Positions 37,182-45,596 of a stretch of 64,000 nucleotides of DNA are shown piece after piece; the stretch's first letter is position 1; every line of letters begins with the position of its first letter. The DNA comes from Alphaproteobacteria bacterium. Lineage in GTDB: Bacteria > Pseudomonadota > Alphaproteobacteria > GCA-2731375. A model generated the notes under the pieces. The model was not told the origin of the DNA. It saw nothing but the letters and a program-made list of their open reading frames with translations, and did not search any database. The DNA lies in the NCBI GenBank assembly GCA_016776605.1, contig JADHTB010000007.1, positions 62,001-126,000 on the forward strand. Direction: 5' to 3'. The position numbers and the translations under genes are program-made.

Positions 37182-38261
37182 TTAGTCCACCAACTGCAAC
37201 AGATCGTATTCACCTTCCACCGCGCGCCGGCCGATGGAAACTTTTTCGAGCGAGCGTTCCCGGCCATCAATATGGGTAAAGGCCATGATCATGCACACCA
37301 CGCCCCAACGCAGACAGCCGAAGGCTTCCCAAAAACGCAGCCTCTCCAACGGCACCCGGCCGCCGCCGGCCGCCTCGTAACCATCCAGCAGATCGGCCAC
37401 CTCGCCAAAACCGCCCACCGGCTTGTCGTAATAGCCATAGCGCCAGGCGCGGATGCAAATCCAACCCAGGTCGGAGATGGGATTTCCCAGTTGGCCCAAC
37501 TCCCAATCCAGAACCCCGCGCAAACCGGCGCCATCGACCAGCAGATTGCCGTTACGAAAATCACCATGCACCAGGGTCAACCGGTCGCCGGCCAGTTCCA
37601 AACGTTCACGCAACCAGTGGATACCGTATTCAAAACCGGCGTGCGGCTGCTTGAAGGCATCGATGACATCTTGATGATAATCCAGGGCCTCCGTCGCCGT
37701 CAGGCTTGGCAGCTCCGGCAGTCGGTCGATGGGTATATCGTGAAACCGGGCCGCTGCCTCGCCGCATTGAAAGGCCAGTTTCGGGCGGGCCTGGGCGTAG
37801 GCATCTTCGCGCAGAATGCGCCGGCCCAGCGCCTCGCCGTCCAGGCGCTGCATCACGAAGCCGGCGGAGGTGCGGTCATCGGCGTCCAAAAAGAACGGTA
37901 CTTCCGGTACCGGCACGCCAACCTCGCCGGCCAATTGCATCAACCGCCCTTCGGTCCAGCGGTCGACACCCAGCAGCACATTGGCGCCACCTGGCTGGCC
38001 ATCTGTATTCCCGTCACGTATTTCGTTCAGCGGGTCGCGTTTCAGGATCAGGGGTTTGCGCTTGCCATCGGGCAATAAGGCGTCAAACGACCAGGTTTCC
38101 CGGCTGGCCCCGCCGGACAGACGCACCAACCCGTCGATTTCGGTGCCCGGTCCGTACACGTCTTGCACCCGGCCCCGCAGCACGGCGGCCAGATCCAGCG
38201 TCTGAATTTCGGCCTTCTTCCTGTTTATATCAGCCGTCATCGTCTGGTACTCATCCGCCAT
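37182..38261 (-). CDS. APH-family phosphotransferase, copy 2 (tandem paralogue)
   Basis: 359 residues from the ATG at 38261; a GTG nine bases earlier is possible. Kinase motifs: VRLSGGASRETWSFDALLPD, KPLILKRDPLNE, catalytic LVHGDFRNGNLLVDGAGLRG and VLDWELGQLGNPISDLGW. All catalytic positions are retained in both copies, so neither looks degenerate. It heads a likely operon with copy 1, the DUF6285 gene and perhaps mmcB. It is separated by 69 bases from the stop of the UGA-containing peroxiredoxin gene on the same strand. Confidence 0.87.
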   Translation of the reverse strand: MADEYQTMTADINRKKAEIQTLDLAAVLRGRVQDVYGPGTEIDGLVRLSGGASRETWSFDALLPDGKRKPLILKRDPLNEIRDGNTDGQPGGANVLLGVDRWTEGRLMQLAGEVGVPVPEVPFFLDADDRTSAGFVMQRLDGEALGRRILREDAYAQARPKLAFQCGEAAARFHDIPIDRLPELPSLTATEALDYHQDVIDAFKQPHAGFEYGIHWLRERLELAGDRLTLVHGDFRNGNLLVDGAGLRGVLDWELGQLGNPISDLGWICIRAWRYGYYDKPVGGFGEVADLLDGYEAAGGGRVPLERLRFWEAFGCLRWGVVCMIMAFTHIDGRERSLEKVSIGRRAVEGEYDLLQLVD

Positions 38262-38330
38262 GACCGGCACAATTTGACGTTAGGGTGGCCGGTGCAGTCT
38301 TTGATGAACCGACCACCCTGTCAATCTATT

Positions 38331-38774
38331 CTAGCCCAAATCCCGTAAAACCTCGTCCGGGTGTTCGGCGGGGACCACGGCGTCATAGACCTTGACGATA
38401 TGGCCATCGGGATCGATCAGAAAACTATGCCGGGCGGGATACGGCTTTTCCGCCTGGATCACGCCATAGGCCGCGCCCGCAACCTGATCGGGATCACTAA
38501 GCAGGTCATAGGGAAAGTCGAACTTTTCCTGAAAAGCACGGTTATCCTCCGGCGTGTCAAACGACGCGCCCAGAATCACCGTGTTCTTAGCCGTAAAGTC
38601 TTGGATTCTATCACGGAACCCTTTGCCTTCAACGGTTCAGCCAGGTGTGTCGGCCTTGGGGTACCACCACAGCAGCACGTGCTGGCCGCGATATTGTTCC
38701 AGGGTCGTGGCCGCCCCCTGTTGGTTACGCATGGAAAAGGCCGGTGCCAAATCCCCCGCTTTCAATAACGCCAT
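38331..38774 (-). CDS. Peroxiredoxin (Bcp/Prx-like) with in-frame UGA at the peroxidatic Cys: candidate selenoprotein
   Basis: Read from the ATG at 38774, the frame runs 148 codons to the stop at 38331 with a single internal TGA at 38639-38637 (codon 46). Before it: MALLKAGDLAPAFSMRNQQG and LLWWYPKADTPG; after it: TVEGKGFRDRIQDF, VILGASFDTPEDNRAF, YDLLSDPDQVAGAAYGV and ARHSFLIDPDGHIVKVYD. In Bcp-type peroxiredoxins this position is the peroxidatic Cys of TPGCT, so UGA most simply encodes selenocysteine (Sec46). The predicted protein has no cysteine at all, including none at the resolving position five residues later (Lys51). GAGGAG lies 8-9 bases before the start. It probably reduces peroxides with thioredoxin or glutathione. 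Alternatives: a nonsense mutation or sequencing error. sel genes are not in the window. Confidence 0.82.
38603..38621 (-). promoter_or_regulatory. Candidate bacterial SECIS hairpin downstream of the in-frame UGA
   Basis: On the coding strand GGGTTC (38621-38616) pairs with GAATCC (38608-38603), one G-U pair, around a seven-base loop CGTGATA with G at loop position 2. The loop begins 21 nt after the UGA, within the spacing accepted for bacterial SECIS elements. A competing stem GAACC/GGTTC starts at the UGA itself. Pairing was judged by eye; no folding energy was computed. Confidence 0.55.
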
Positions 38775-38824
38775 GATCTATTCTCCTCTGTTGTCATGGT
38801 GGTGCTAAATATCGAATGAAAATT

Positions 38825-39475
38825 TCAAGCCATCGTAGCGGCCAGGCCGCGCAAATAATCCAACACCTGATCACCGGTGATGACATCGCCATATTTGGCT
38901 TCAATGTCGAACAGGTTGGCGTCATGGGGACCAATGGCCCGATCACCCACGCCATCGCTCACGACAATGGTGTAATAGGCGTACTGCAGGGAATCCACCG
39001 CAGAAGCGCGCACGCAACCGGATGTAGTGGCCCCCGTGATGACCACGGTATCCACGTTCCGGGCGCGCAGATAGCTATCCAAATCCGTGCCAAAGAAGGC
39101 GGAGGCATAATTTTTGGAAACCACATATTCGCCCGGCAGCGGCTTGATCCGCGCGTCCACCGCGCAATTGGGCGAGCCTTTGCGCAGAATACCCAGGGAC
39201 GGTATTTTCTTAACGAAGACGCCGCCGTCTGACAGATCCTCCTGGTATTCCACGGTGGTGTAAACGATGGGCAAACCGGATTTTCGAAACGCCGTCTGCA
39301 ATTGCGCCGTGACCGCCAATTGGCTGGAAAAATCGCCGCCCAGGGGCGAGTCAGGATCGGTAAACCCAACGATGAAATCCACCACCAGCAAGGCCGGCTT
39401 TTTGCCAAAGCCGGACGACACGGCAAAACCCTTGCTTTTATAATCGGCCCGCGTCTCGCGTTCCCAATCCGCCAT
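38825..39475 (-). CDS. Isochorismatase-family cysteine hydrolase
   Basis: 216 residues from the ATG at 39475, preceded by AGAGG six bases upstream; longer frames exist but lack this site. The hydrolase triad is present: Asp in LLVVDFIVGF, Lys in VVSKNYASAFF, Cys in TGATTSGCVRASAVDSL, with the usual cis-peptide before the Cys. Closest described types are N-carbamoylsarcosine amidase and related amidohydrolases acting on small amides. It lies 50 bases upstream of the UGA-containing peroxiredoxin on the same strand and could be cotranscribed. A damaged paralogue is at 56245-56881. Confidence 0.9.
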   Translation of the reverse strand: MADWERETRADYKSKGFAVSSGFGKKPALLVVDFIVGFTDPDSPLGGDFSSQLAVTAQLQTAFRKSGLPIVYTTVEYQEDLSDGGVFVKKIPSLGILRKGSPNCAVDARIKPLPGEYVVSKNYASAFFGTDLDSYLRARNVDTVVITGATTSGCVRASAVDSLQYAYYTIVVSDGVGDRAIGPHDANLFDIEAKYGDVITGDQVLDYLRGLAATMA

Positions 39476-39747
39476 GGTCAACCTCTCACGCATCGGGGGC
39501 CGGGCACCGCCCCACGCCGCCGTTTCCGCTGGCACTAGCAATAGCATCCGAGAGCCGGCACATCAACGCACGCGCCACCAGCGATGTGCGCTTTCGAAAT
39601 TCAACGTCAGAGTATAGAATATCTACCGCCTGATGAATGGTGTTATCGAACACCTCAACAAATTAGTAATAAAATCGATATATTTATAGCATTTAGACTA
39701 CATGCCGGCGGATACCTGCTCATGTTAACCAAAATGGGTACTTTGCA

Positions 39748-42735
39748 TTGATGATAAGTTGGTCTTCCGCCGCGATTACCATATTTGCATTTCTTTTCGC
39801 CGCGCTGGTTTTTGCCTTTGATCTAGCGCTGCCGCTTGGCGTGGCAGGCGGTGTCCCCTACGTGGTGGTCGTACTGCTGGGGATTTGGTTGCCCGGAATA
39901 CATTTCACCATCGGCTTCGCGTTGGCCGGCACGGTGCTGACCGTACTCGGATACGTCATGTCTCCCGCCGGTGGCATTGAATGGATGGTGCTGACAAACC
40001 GGGCATTGGCGCTGTTCGCGATCTGGGCATGTGCGCTTTTGGTTATTCAAGGCAAACGGCGGGAGCAATCACTAAAGCTAAACGATTCCCGCTTCCGTGA
40101 TTTTGCCGAAACCGCATCGGATTGGTTCTGGGAGATGGACGCCGATCTGCGTTTCACCTATCTGTCAGACTCGTTTGATGAAAATCTTGACCGGCCGGCC
40201 GCGCTGTCCATCGGACGCACGAGAAACGATATCTTTGCCGATCTCATCGCGTCGGGCACGCCTGAGGAGCAGGAGAACTGGCGCCAGCATTTCGCCGACC
40301 TTGCGGCCCGGCGGCCCTTCAAGAACTTCCTACAACAGTGGATCACCCCGGCTGGGCAGCAGCGGGTTTTCGCCAACAGCGGCAAACCCTTTTTCGATGA
40401 TGCTGGCAAATTCGCCGGTTATCGCGGTACCGCGTCGAACATTACCGAAACCGTGCTGGCGGAACGGGCCTTGCAAAGCAGTGTAAGCCGGTACCGGGCG
40501 TTGGTGGAAAGCGGCACCGTCGGCATGCTGGTCTTTGATGTGGACTACCGGCCGATCTATGTCAGCAAACTCGCCGCCGAGATATTCGGCTACGCTTCAG
40601 CGGCGGAAATGCAAGCACTACCCAGTTTCGATAGCATCCTGACTGAGGACGAGGCCGAACGAACCGCCGAAAGACGCCGCCGGCGTTTCGCCGGTGAGGA
40701 CATACTACCCATTTACGAAATCGAGTGCCTGCGCAAGGACGGCTCAACAGTCTGGATTTTACAGCATGCCGCGGTGATTGAGTGGGAGGGTGAACGGGCG
40801 GTGCTGTCCACAATCACCGACATCACCAGGCAAAAGCACAACGAAGCGGAAGCGGCCCGGCAATCGGCCGTGGTAACCGCCCTGATCGATACATTGCCAG
40901 CGCATATCTCTCTGCGCGACCGGGAAGGCAAGTTCGTCTTCGTCAACCGCACCATGGCCGAAGACCATGGCTGTGATGTTTCGGAATTCGTTGGCCGAAA
41001 TCTGAACGAGATCAGATCTCCAATTGATACCTTAGGCGCGCCAATCGGTGGCTCAACCCTGCAAGCCATGGCGGAAGAGGTATTGAAAACCGGCAAATCA
41101 ATCCGCAACCACATGTTGACCCCACCCCTATTTCCAGACCGTACCTTTTTGAGCGACGTCCTGCCGTTGCCTCAGGCCGATGGCGTATTGGCAATCTCGC
41201 AGGACATCACCGAGCGCGTGAAGGCGGAAAAAGCGCTGCGGGATAGCGAGCAACAATTGCGCCTGATCGCCAATGCCATGCCGGCACTAATCGCCTACGT
41301 CGATGCGTCCTTGCGTTTCCAATTCATAAACGAGGTGGGCGAGCGTTGGTATGCCCGCCCCAGCGCCGAAATTATTGGCCACGAAATTGCCGACGTACTT
41401 GGCGAGGATTTGGTTCAGGCCCGACATAACCTCTTCGCGGGCGTCTTGGCGGGAGCACCGCAGTTTTTCGAAGATTATTACGTTTACCCTGATGGTCAAA
41501 GGCGACTAGTCAGCGGCAACTATATCCCACACAAAAATGAAGACGGCTCGATCATTGGTTTCTACGCGCTAACGATGGACGTCACCGAGCGGCATGCGTT
41601 GGAGGAACGGTTGCGCCAGGCTCAGAAAATGGAAGCCGTGGGCCAACTGACCGGCGGCATCGCACATGATTTCAACAATCTACTGGCAATTATTCTAGGC
41701 AACGCGGAAATGCTTACCTCCAATTCCAGCCGCAGCCAGACCGCACCCCAGGCAATTGTGCGGGCGGCGGAAAGAGGGGCCGAGTTGACCCGGAACCTGC
41801 TTGCATTTTCGCGCAAACAACCGTTGGCGCCTCGGATTATCGATCCAGCGGCGCTTGTCGCCGACATGTCTGAATTGATGCGGCGCAGCCTGGGCGCAAC
41901 CATCGAAATCACGACGTCTTCGGAGCCTGAGCTGTGGACCGCCATGGCCGACCCAGGCCAGTTGGAAAATGCCCTGCTGAACCTGGCACTGAATGCCCGG
42001 GACGCCATGCCCGGCGGCGGAAAACTCACCCTCGATTGCCGGAATATTCAGCTGCAAGACGTCGATATTGCCGAAGATATCGACGCGATGGCTGGCGACT
42101 ACGTGATGTTGGCGGTCAGCGACACCGGCACCGGGATGGATGCTGAAACACGACAGCACGTGTTCGAACCGTTTTACACCACCAAGGGGGTCGGCGAGGG
42201 CAGCGGTCTTGGACTTTCCATGGTCTATGGCTTCGCCAAACAATCTGGCGGTCATGTGGATATTTGCAGCGAGCCGGGTCTGGGAACGACCGTGAAACTT
42301 TACCTGCCTCGGGCCACGCATCCGTCAGCGGAGATTGAACCCGTAAGGCGCGAAGCTTCGCCGTCAGGCCATGGCGAGGCGGTACTGGTGATCGAGGATG
42401 ATGCGGAAGTGCGGGAGTTGACGGTGGCGATGCTGGAGGCCATGGATTATCGCGTGACCGCGGCAGCGGACGCGGCGGCGGCGCGTAAGGTTATAGAGGG
42501 GGGTGCCGCATTCGATCTGCTACTTTCCGATGTAGTCCTGCCAGGCGGCACCTCGGGCCCTGATTTTGCCAGGGAATTATGCCGGGGCGAACCTGGCCTC
42601 AAGGTTATCTTCATGTCGGGCTATCCCGATGACGCGGCCATCGGCGGCGGCCTGCTGGATCCCGGCAGCGTTTTGCTCAACAAGCCATTTTATCTCCGGC
42701 AACTGGCAACGGCCATGCGCGAAGCCCTTGGTTGA
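39748..42735 (+). CDS. Multi-PAS hybrid histidine kinase with C-terminal receiver
   Basis: 995 residues. About four hydrophobic segments occupy residues 1-100, followed by four PAS domains (approximate starts 112, 245, 375 and 495; for example SRFRDFAETASDWFWEMDAD and RYRALVESGTVGMLVFDVDY). HisKA holds the phospho-acceptor in LTGGIAHDFNNLLAII (His640), then HATPase_c with NALLNLALNARDAMP, SDTGTGMD and GEGSGLGLSMVYGFAKQ. The receiver carries Asp928 in LLLSDVVLPGG. It senses a signal through PAS domains and relays phosphate to its own receiver; no separate output regulator gene is adjacent. The upstream 270 bp are AT-rich and probably carry its promoter. Confidence 0.93.
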   Translation: MMISWSSAAITIFAFLFAALVFAFDLALPLGVAGGVPYVVVVLLGIWLPGIHFTIGFALAGTVLTVLGYVMSPAGGIEWMVLTNRALALFAIWACALLVIQGKRREQSLKLNDSRFRDFAETASDWFWEMDADLRFTYLSDSFDENLDRPAALSIGRTRNDIFADLIASGTPEEQENWRQHFADLAARRPFKNFLQQWITPAGQQRVFANSGKPFFDDAGKFAGYRGTASNITETVLAERALQSSVSRYRALVESGTVGMLVFDVDYRPIYVSKLAAEIFGYASAAEMQALPSFDSILTEDEAERTAERRRRRFAGEDILPIYEIECLRKDGSTVWILQHAAVIEWEGERAVLSTITDITRQKHNEAEAARQSAVVTALIDTLPAHISLRDREGKFVFVNRTMAEDHGCDVSEFVGRNLNEIRSPIDTLGAPIGGSTLQAMAEEVLKTGKSIRNHMLTPPLFPDRTFLSDVLPLPQADGVLAISQDITERVKAEKALRDSEQQLRLIANAMPALIAYVDASLRFQFINEVGERWYARPSAEIIGHEIADVLGEDLVQARHNLFAGVLAGAPQFFEDYYVYPDGQRRLVSGNYIPHKNEDGSIIGFYALTMDVTERHALEERLRQAQKMEAVGQLTGGIAHDFNNLLAIILGNAEMLTSNSSRSQTAPQAIVRAAERGAELTRNLLAFSRKQPLAPRIIDPAALVADMSELMRRSLGATIEITTSSEPELWTAMADPGQLENALLNLALNARDAMPGGGKLTLDCRNIQLQDVDIAEDIDAMAGDYVMLAVSDTGTGMDAETRQHVFEPFYTTKGVGEGSGLGLSMVYGFAKQSGGHVDICSEPGLGTTVKLYLPRATHPSAEIEPVRREASPSGHGEAVLVIEDDAEVRELTVAMLEAMDYRVTAAADAAAARKVIEGGAAFDLLLSDVVLPGGTSGPDFARELCRGEPGLKVIFMSGYPDDAAIGGGLLDPGSVLLNKPFYLRQLATAMREALG

Positions 42736-42867
42736 AGCCGCTGGATGAGACCAGCGCGTGAGGCCACTGGATAAAAATTCACAACCTGCACATTGTCGCG
42801 CGGTCGTCAGGCTGATAGCGTTGGCACGCAAAAAATTAGATGCCGAGAATCCAGAAAGGTTGCGGGA

Positions 42868-44337
42868 ATGAAAACAGCGTTCGAAGAAGTCATGGAAATT
42901 CGGGGCGAAGGAATGCCCGAAAATGACGCGGTCAAGATCACGGGCGCCGATCCGGTATTTTCCACGCCTTTCAAACTTGGTGAAACCTGTGCTTCGGTGC
43001 TGGCCGGCGTTGGCGTCGCGGTGTCCGACATCTGGGAATTGAAAACCGGCCGCCGGCAGAATGTGGCCATTGATGCGCGGCACGCGGCCGCCGCCCTGCG
43101 CAGCACGCTTTATATGCAACAGCCGGGGCCGGATGGCGCCTTCGCGCCCGTGGTAAATGATAACCACGAGGCCATGTTGAAAATCACCCAGCCCTGGCCA
43201 ACCAAGGACGGCCGCTGGTTCCTGCCGCATTTCGGCCTGCCGAATTTAAAGGAACGCGTGCTGGGTGTACTCGGCTGCGAACCAACCCCAGAGTCCGTCT
43301 CGAAGGCGGTTGCGCAATGGAACGCCCTGGATCTGGAAGCGGCAATTGACGAGGCGCGGGCCTGCGGCGGCATGGTGCGCAGTAACGCCGAATGGCTGGC
43401 CCATCCCCACGGCCGGGCCCTGAAGGCGAAGCCCATCGTCGAAATATTCAAGATCGCGGACAGCGATCCCGAACCGTTCCCCATGGGCGATGGGTCCCGA
43501 AATGACCGTCCCCTAAGCGGCATTCGTGCGCTCGACCTAACACGCATCCTGGCCGGACCCATCGCGGCACGTACCCTGGCGGAAAACGGCGCCGACGTTT
43601 TGATGGTGGCGGCGGAACATCTGCCGCAGATCGACGAACACGTCATGGATACCAGCCATGGCAAGCGAAGCTGCTTTCTTAACCTCAAGACCGCCGAGGG
43701 CGCGTCGCAGCTGACGGAACTGGCGCGCGGCGCCGACGTCTTCTCGCAAGGCTACCGCCCCGGCATGTTGGAGGGTCTGGGTTTCGGTCCGGAGGATCTG
43801 GCGAAAATCCGCCCCGGCATTGTCTATCTCTCCATAAGCTGTTTTGGCGCCGGCGGCCCGTTCAGCCATCGCGGCGGCTGGGAACAGGTGGCACAAACCG
43901 TCACCGGCCTTTGCCATGACGGCGGCGACGGCAGCGGCAACCAGCCCGGTCTGTTGCCGGCGGCGGCCTGCGATTACACCACCGGGTATCTGGGTGCCTA
44001 TGGCGTCTTGCTGGCATTGGCCCGGCGCGCCCGCGAGGGGGGCAGCTATCACGTCCGGGTTTCGTTGTGCCAATCAGGTATGTTCATTTACCGCCAGGGC
44101 AAGACCGCATTCGCCGAACCGAACATGGATTTGACGAATAGTGAACGCGATGCTCTGTGCATCGACACGCAGCCGGCACTGGGGCCGCTAAGGCACCTTG
44201 GCCCGATCCTGCAACTGTCGGAAACCCAGCCCCATTGGACGCGACCAACCCCGGTTCTGGGTGGCGACGCGCCGGAATGGCTCGCCACGGCCACCGCCAC
44301 CCAAGCCGGAGCCGGCGCCGCCGACGCGGCTGAATGA
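42868..44337 (+). CDS. Class III CoA transferase (CaiB/BaiF), apparently circularly permuted
   Basis: 489 residues from the ATG at 42868, with AAAGGTTGCGGGA upstream. The order of family blocks is unusual. The N-terminal ~200 residues match the second half of a formyl-CoA transferase-like protein (LAGVGVAVSDIWELKTGRRQ, NVAIDARHAAAAL, DGRWFLPHF). The C-terminal half begins with the normal family N-terminus (GIRALDLTRILAGPIAARTL, ENGADVLMV) and runs to AACDYTTGYLGAYGVLLALA, where Asp369 fits the catalytic aspartate. It would move CoA between carboxylic acids. The neighbouring flavin oxidase and acyl-CoA dehydrogenase suggest a catabolic operon. Confidence 0.85.
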   Translation: MKTAFEEVMEIRGEGMPENDAVKITGADPVFSTPFKLGETCASVLAGVGVAVSDIWELKTGRRQNVAIDARHAAAALRSTLYMQQPGPDGAFAPVVNDNHEAMLKITQPWPTKDGRWFLPHFGLPNLKERVLGVLGCEPTPESVSKAVAQWNALDLEAAIDEARACGGMVRSNAEWLAHPHGRALKAKPIVEIFKIADSDPEPFPMGDGSRNDRPLSGIRALDLTRILAGPIAARTLAENGADVLMVAAEHLPQIDEHVMDTSHGKRSCFLNLKTAEGASQLTELARGADVFSQGYRPGMLEGLGFGPEDLAKIRPGIVYLSISCFGAGGPFSHRGGWEQVAQTVTGLCHDGGDGSGNQPGLLPAAACDYTTGYLGAYGVLLALARRAREGGSYHVRVSLCQSGMFIYRQGKTAFAEPNMDLTNSERDALCIDTQPALGPLRHLGPILQLSETQPHWTRPTPVLGGDAPEWLATATATQAGAGAADAAE

Positions 44338-44394
44338 CGCCGCATCCAGGGCGCGGCAAGCAGCGTCATTAACGCCTGTGCGGACCGTGAAGCC

Positions 44395-45483
44395 ATGAAA
44401 ACAATAGTCATCGGCGGCGGCATTATTGGCGCCTCGGTTGCCTATCACCTGGCTGTCCGTGGCGCGGCGGTCACGGTCCTGACGGACGGCAGACCTGGTG
44501 GGGTCGCCACGGCGGCATCTTTTGCCTGGATCAATGCGGCGCCGGGAAACGCCCGGCCTTACTTCGAATTGCGCGTCAAGGGCATCTTGGACTGGCATCG
44601 CCTGCAACACGAACTGGGTGAGCGCCTGACTATCAACTGGAACGGCTCTCTGACCTGGAGCGACGAGCCGGCAGCCATGCGGACCGCGTACGCGGAACAT
44701 GCATCGTGGGGCTATCCCACATCTATGATCTCGCCAGCCGAGGCGGCGAAACGGGAACCCTCCCTTGCCAGTTACCCGGACCAGGCCGCCTATTCGCCGC
44801 TGGAAGGCAGCCTTTCGCCCAGCGAAACGGCCCGTGATCTGCTGGCTGCGGCAGCCGAGCAGGGCGCGCAGATCAGCCCGGACGGGGTGCGCGCCATTAT
44901 CGCCCGGAATGGGCGCATTACCGGCGTTCAGACGGCGGCCGGCGAGATCAGTGCGGAGCATGTGGTGCTGGCCGCGGGTGCCGCCTGTGAAGCCTTGGCG
45001 GCTGGCGTTGGCGTGACACTGCCCATGGCAAACCGGACAGGCTTTTTAGCGCAAAGCGCCCCGCTGCCCCCCATACTTAACGGATTGGTTCTGGCGCCAC
45101 AGGCCCATATGCGGCAAAACGCGGACGGCAGGATTATTGTCGGCGCGGATTTTGCCGGTGGCGCGGCACCCGATGACGAGGACGCCGCGGCCGAGGCATT
45201 ACTGGCGTCCGTTCGCGGCCTGTTAGCCCATAACGGTGACAGGCGCGGCGATGATGTCCGCATGGAACGTCATACACTGGGCCTGCGTCCCGTCCCCGCC
45301 GACGGCCTGCCCATTATTGGCGCGGCCGCCGGGGCGCCTGGATTATATGTGACGGTGATGCACAGCGGCATTACGCTGGCTGCCCTGGTGGGACGGCTGG
45401 CGGCGGAAGAAATTCTGAGCGCCCAGCCGGTGGACATCCTGGCGCCCTATCGCCCGGAACGGTTTGAAGGCTCCAATTTTTAA
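44395..45483 (+). CDS. FAD-dependent oxidoreductase, DAO family
   Basis: 362 residues. The FAD-binding N-terminus is MKTIVIGGGIIGASVAYHLA, with an acidic-poor second strand (VTVLTDGRPGG). The later motifs AEHVVLAAGAACEALA and GLRPVPADGLPIIGAAAG, then YVTVMHSGITLAALVG are typical of glycine/sarcosine oxidase-like enzymes. Substrate unknown, likely an amino acid or N-methyl amine. It starts 57 bases after the CoA transferase stop and may share its transcript. Confidence 0.87.
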   Translation: MKTIVIGGGIIGASVAYHLAVRGAAVTVLTDGRPGGVATAASFAWINAAPGNARPYFELRVKGILDWHRLQHELGERLTINWNGSLTWSDEPAAMRTAYAEHASWGYPTSMISPAEAAKREPSLASYPDQAAYSPLEGSLSPSETARDLLAAAAEQGAQISPDGVRAIIARNGRITGVQTAAGEISAEHVVLAAGAACEALAAGVGVTLPMANRTGFLAQSAPLPPILNGLVLAPQAHMRQNADGRIIVGADFAGGAAPDDEDAAAEALLASVRGLLAHNGDRRGDDVRMERHTLGLRPVPADGLPIIGAAAGAPGLYVTVMHSGITLAALVGRLAAEEILSAQPVDILAPYRPERFEGSNF

Positions 45484-45596
45484 CGGCTTTTTTTAACAGG
45501 CCATTTTTTAACGGCGGGCACATTTACATGCACCGGTGTTTTTCGGTTATGTTGGGGTCGTAATCGAGCGTAGTTGTGATTGGGAAGGATGCTGCC

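Noticed and set aside
38331-38579. A stand-alone 82-residue peroxiredoxin fragment starting at an internal ATG
   Set aside because: The conserved N-terminal half continues in the same frame upstream through a single TGA; the full-length reading explains both parts.
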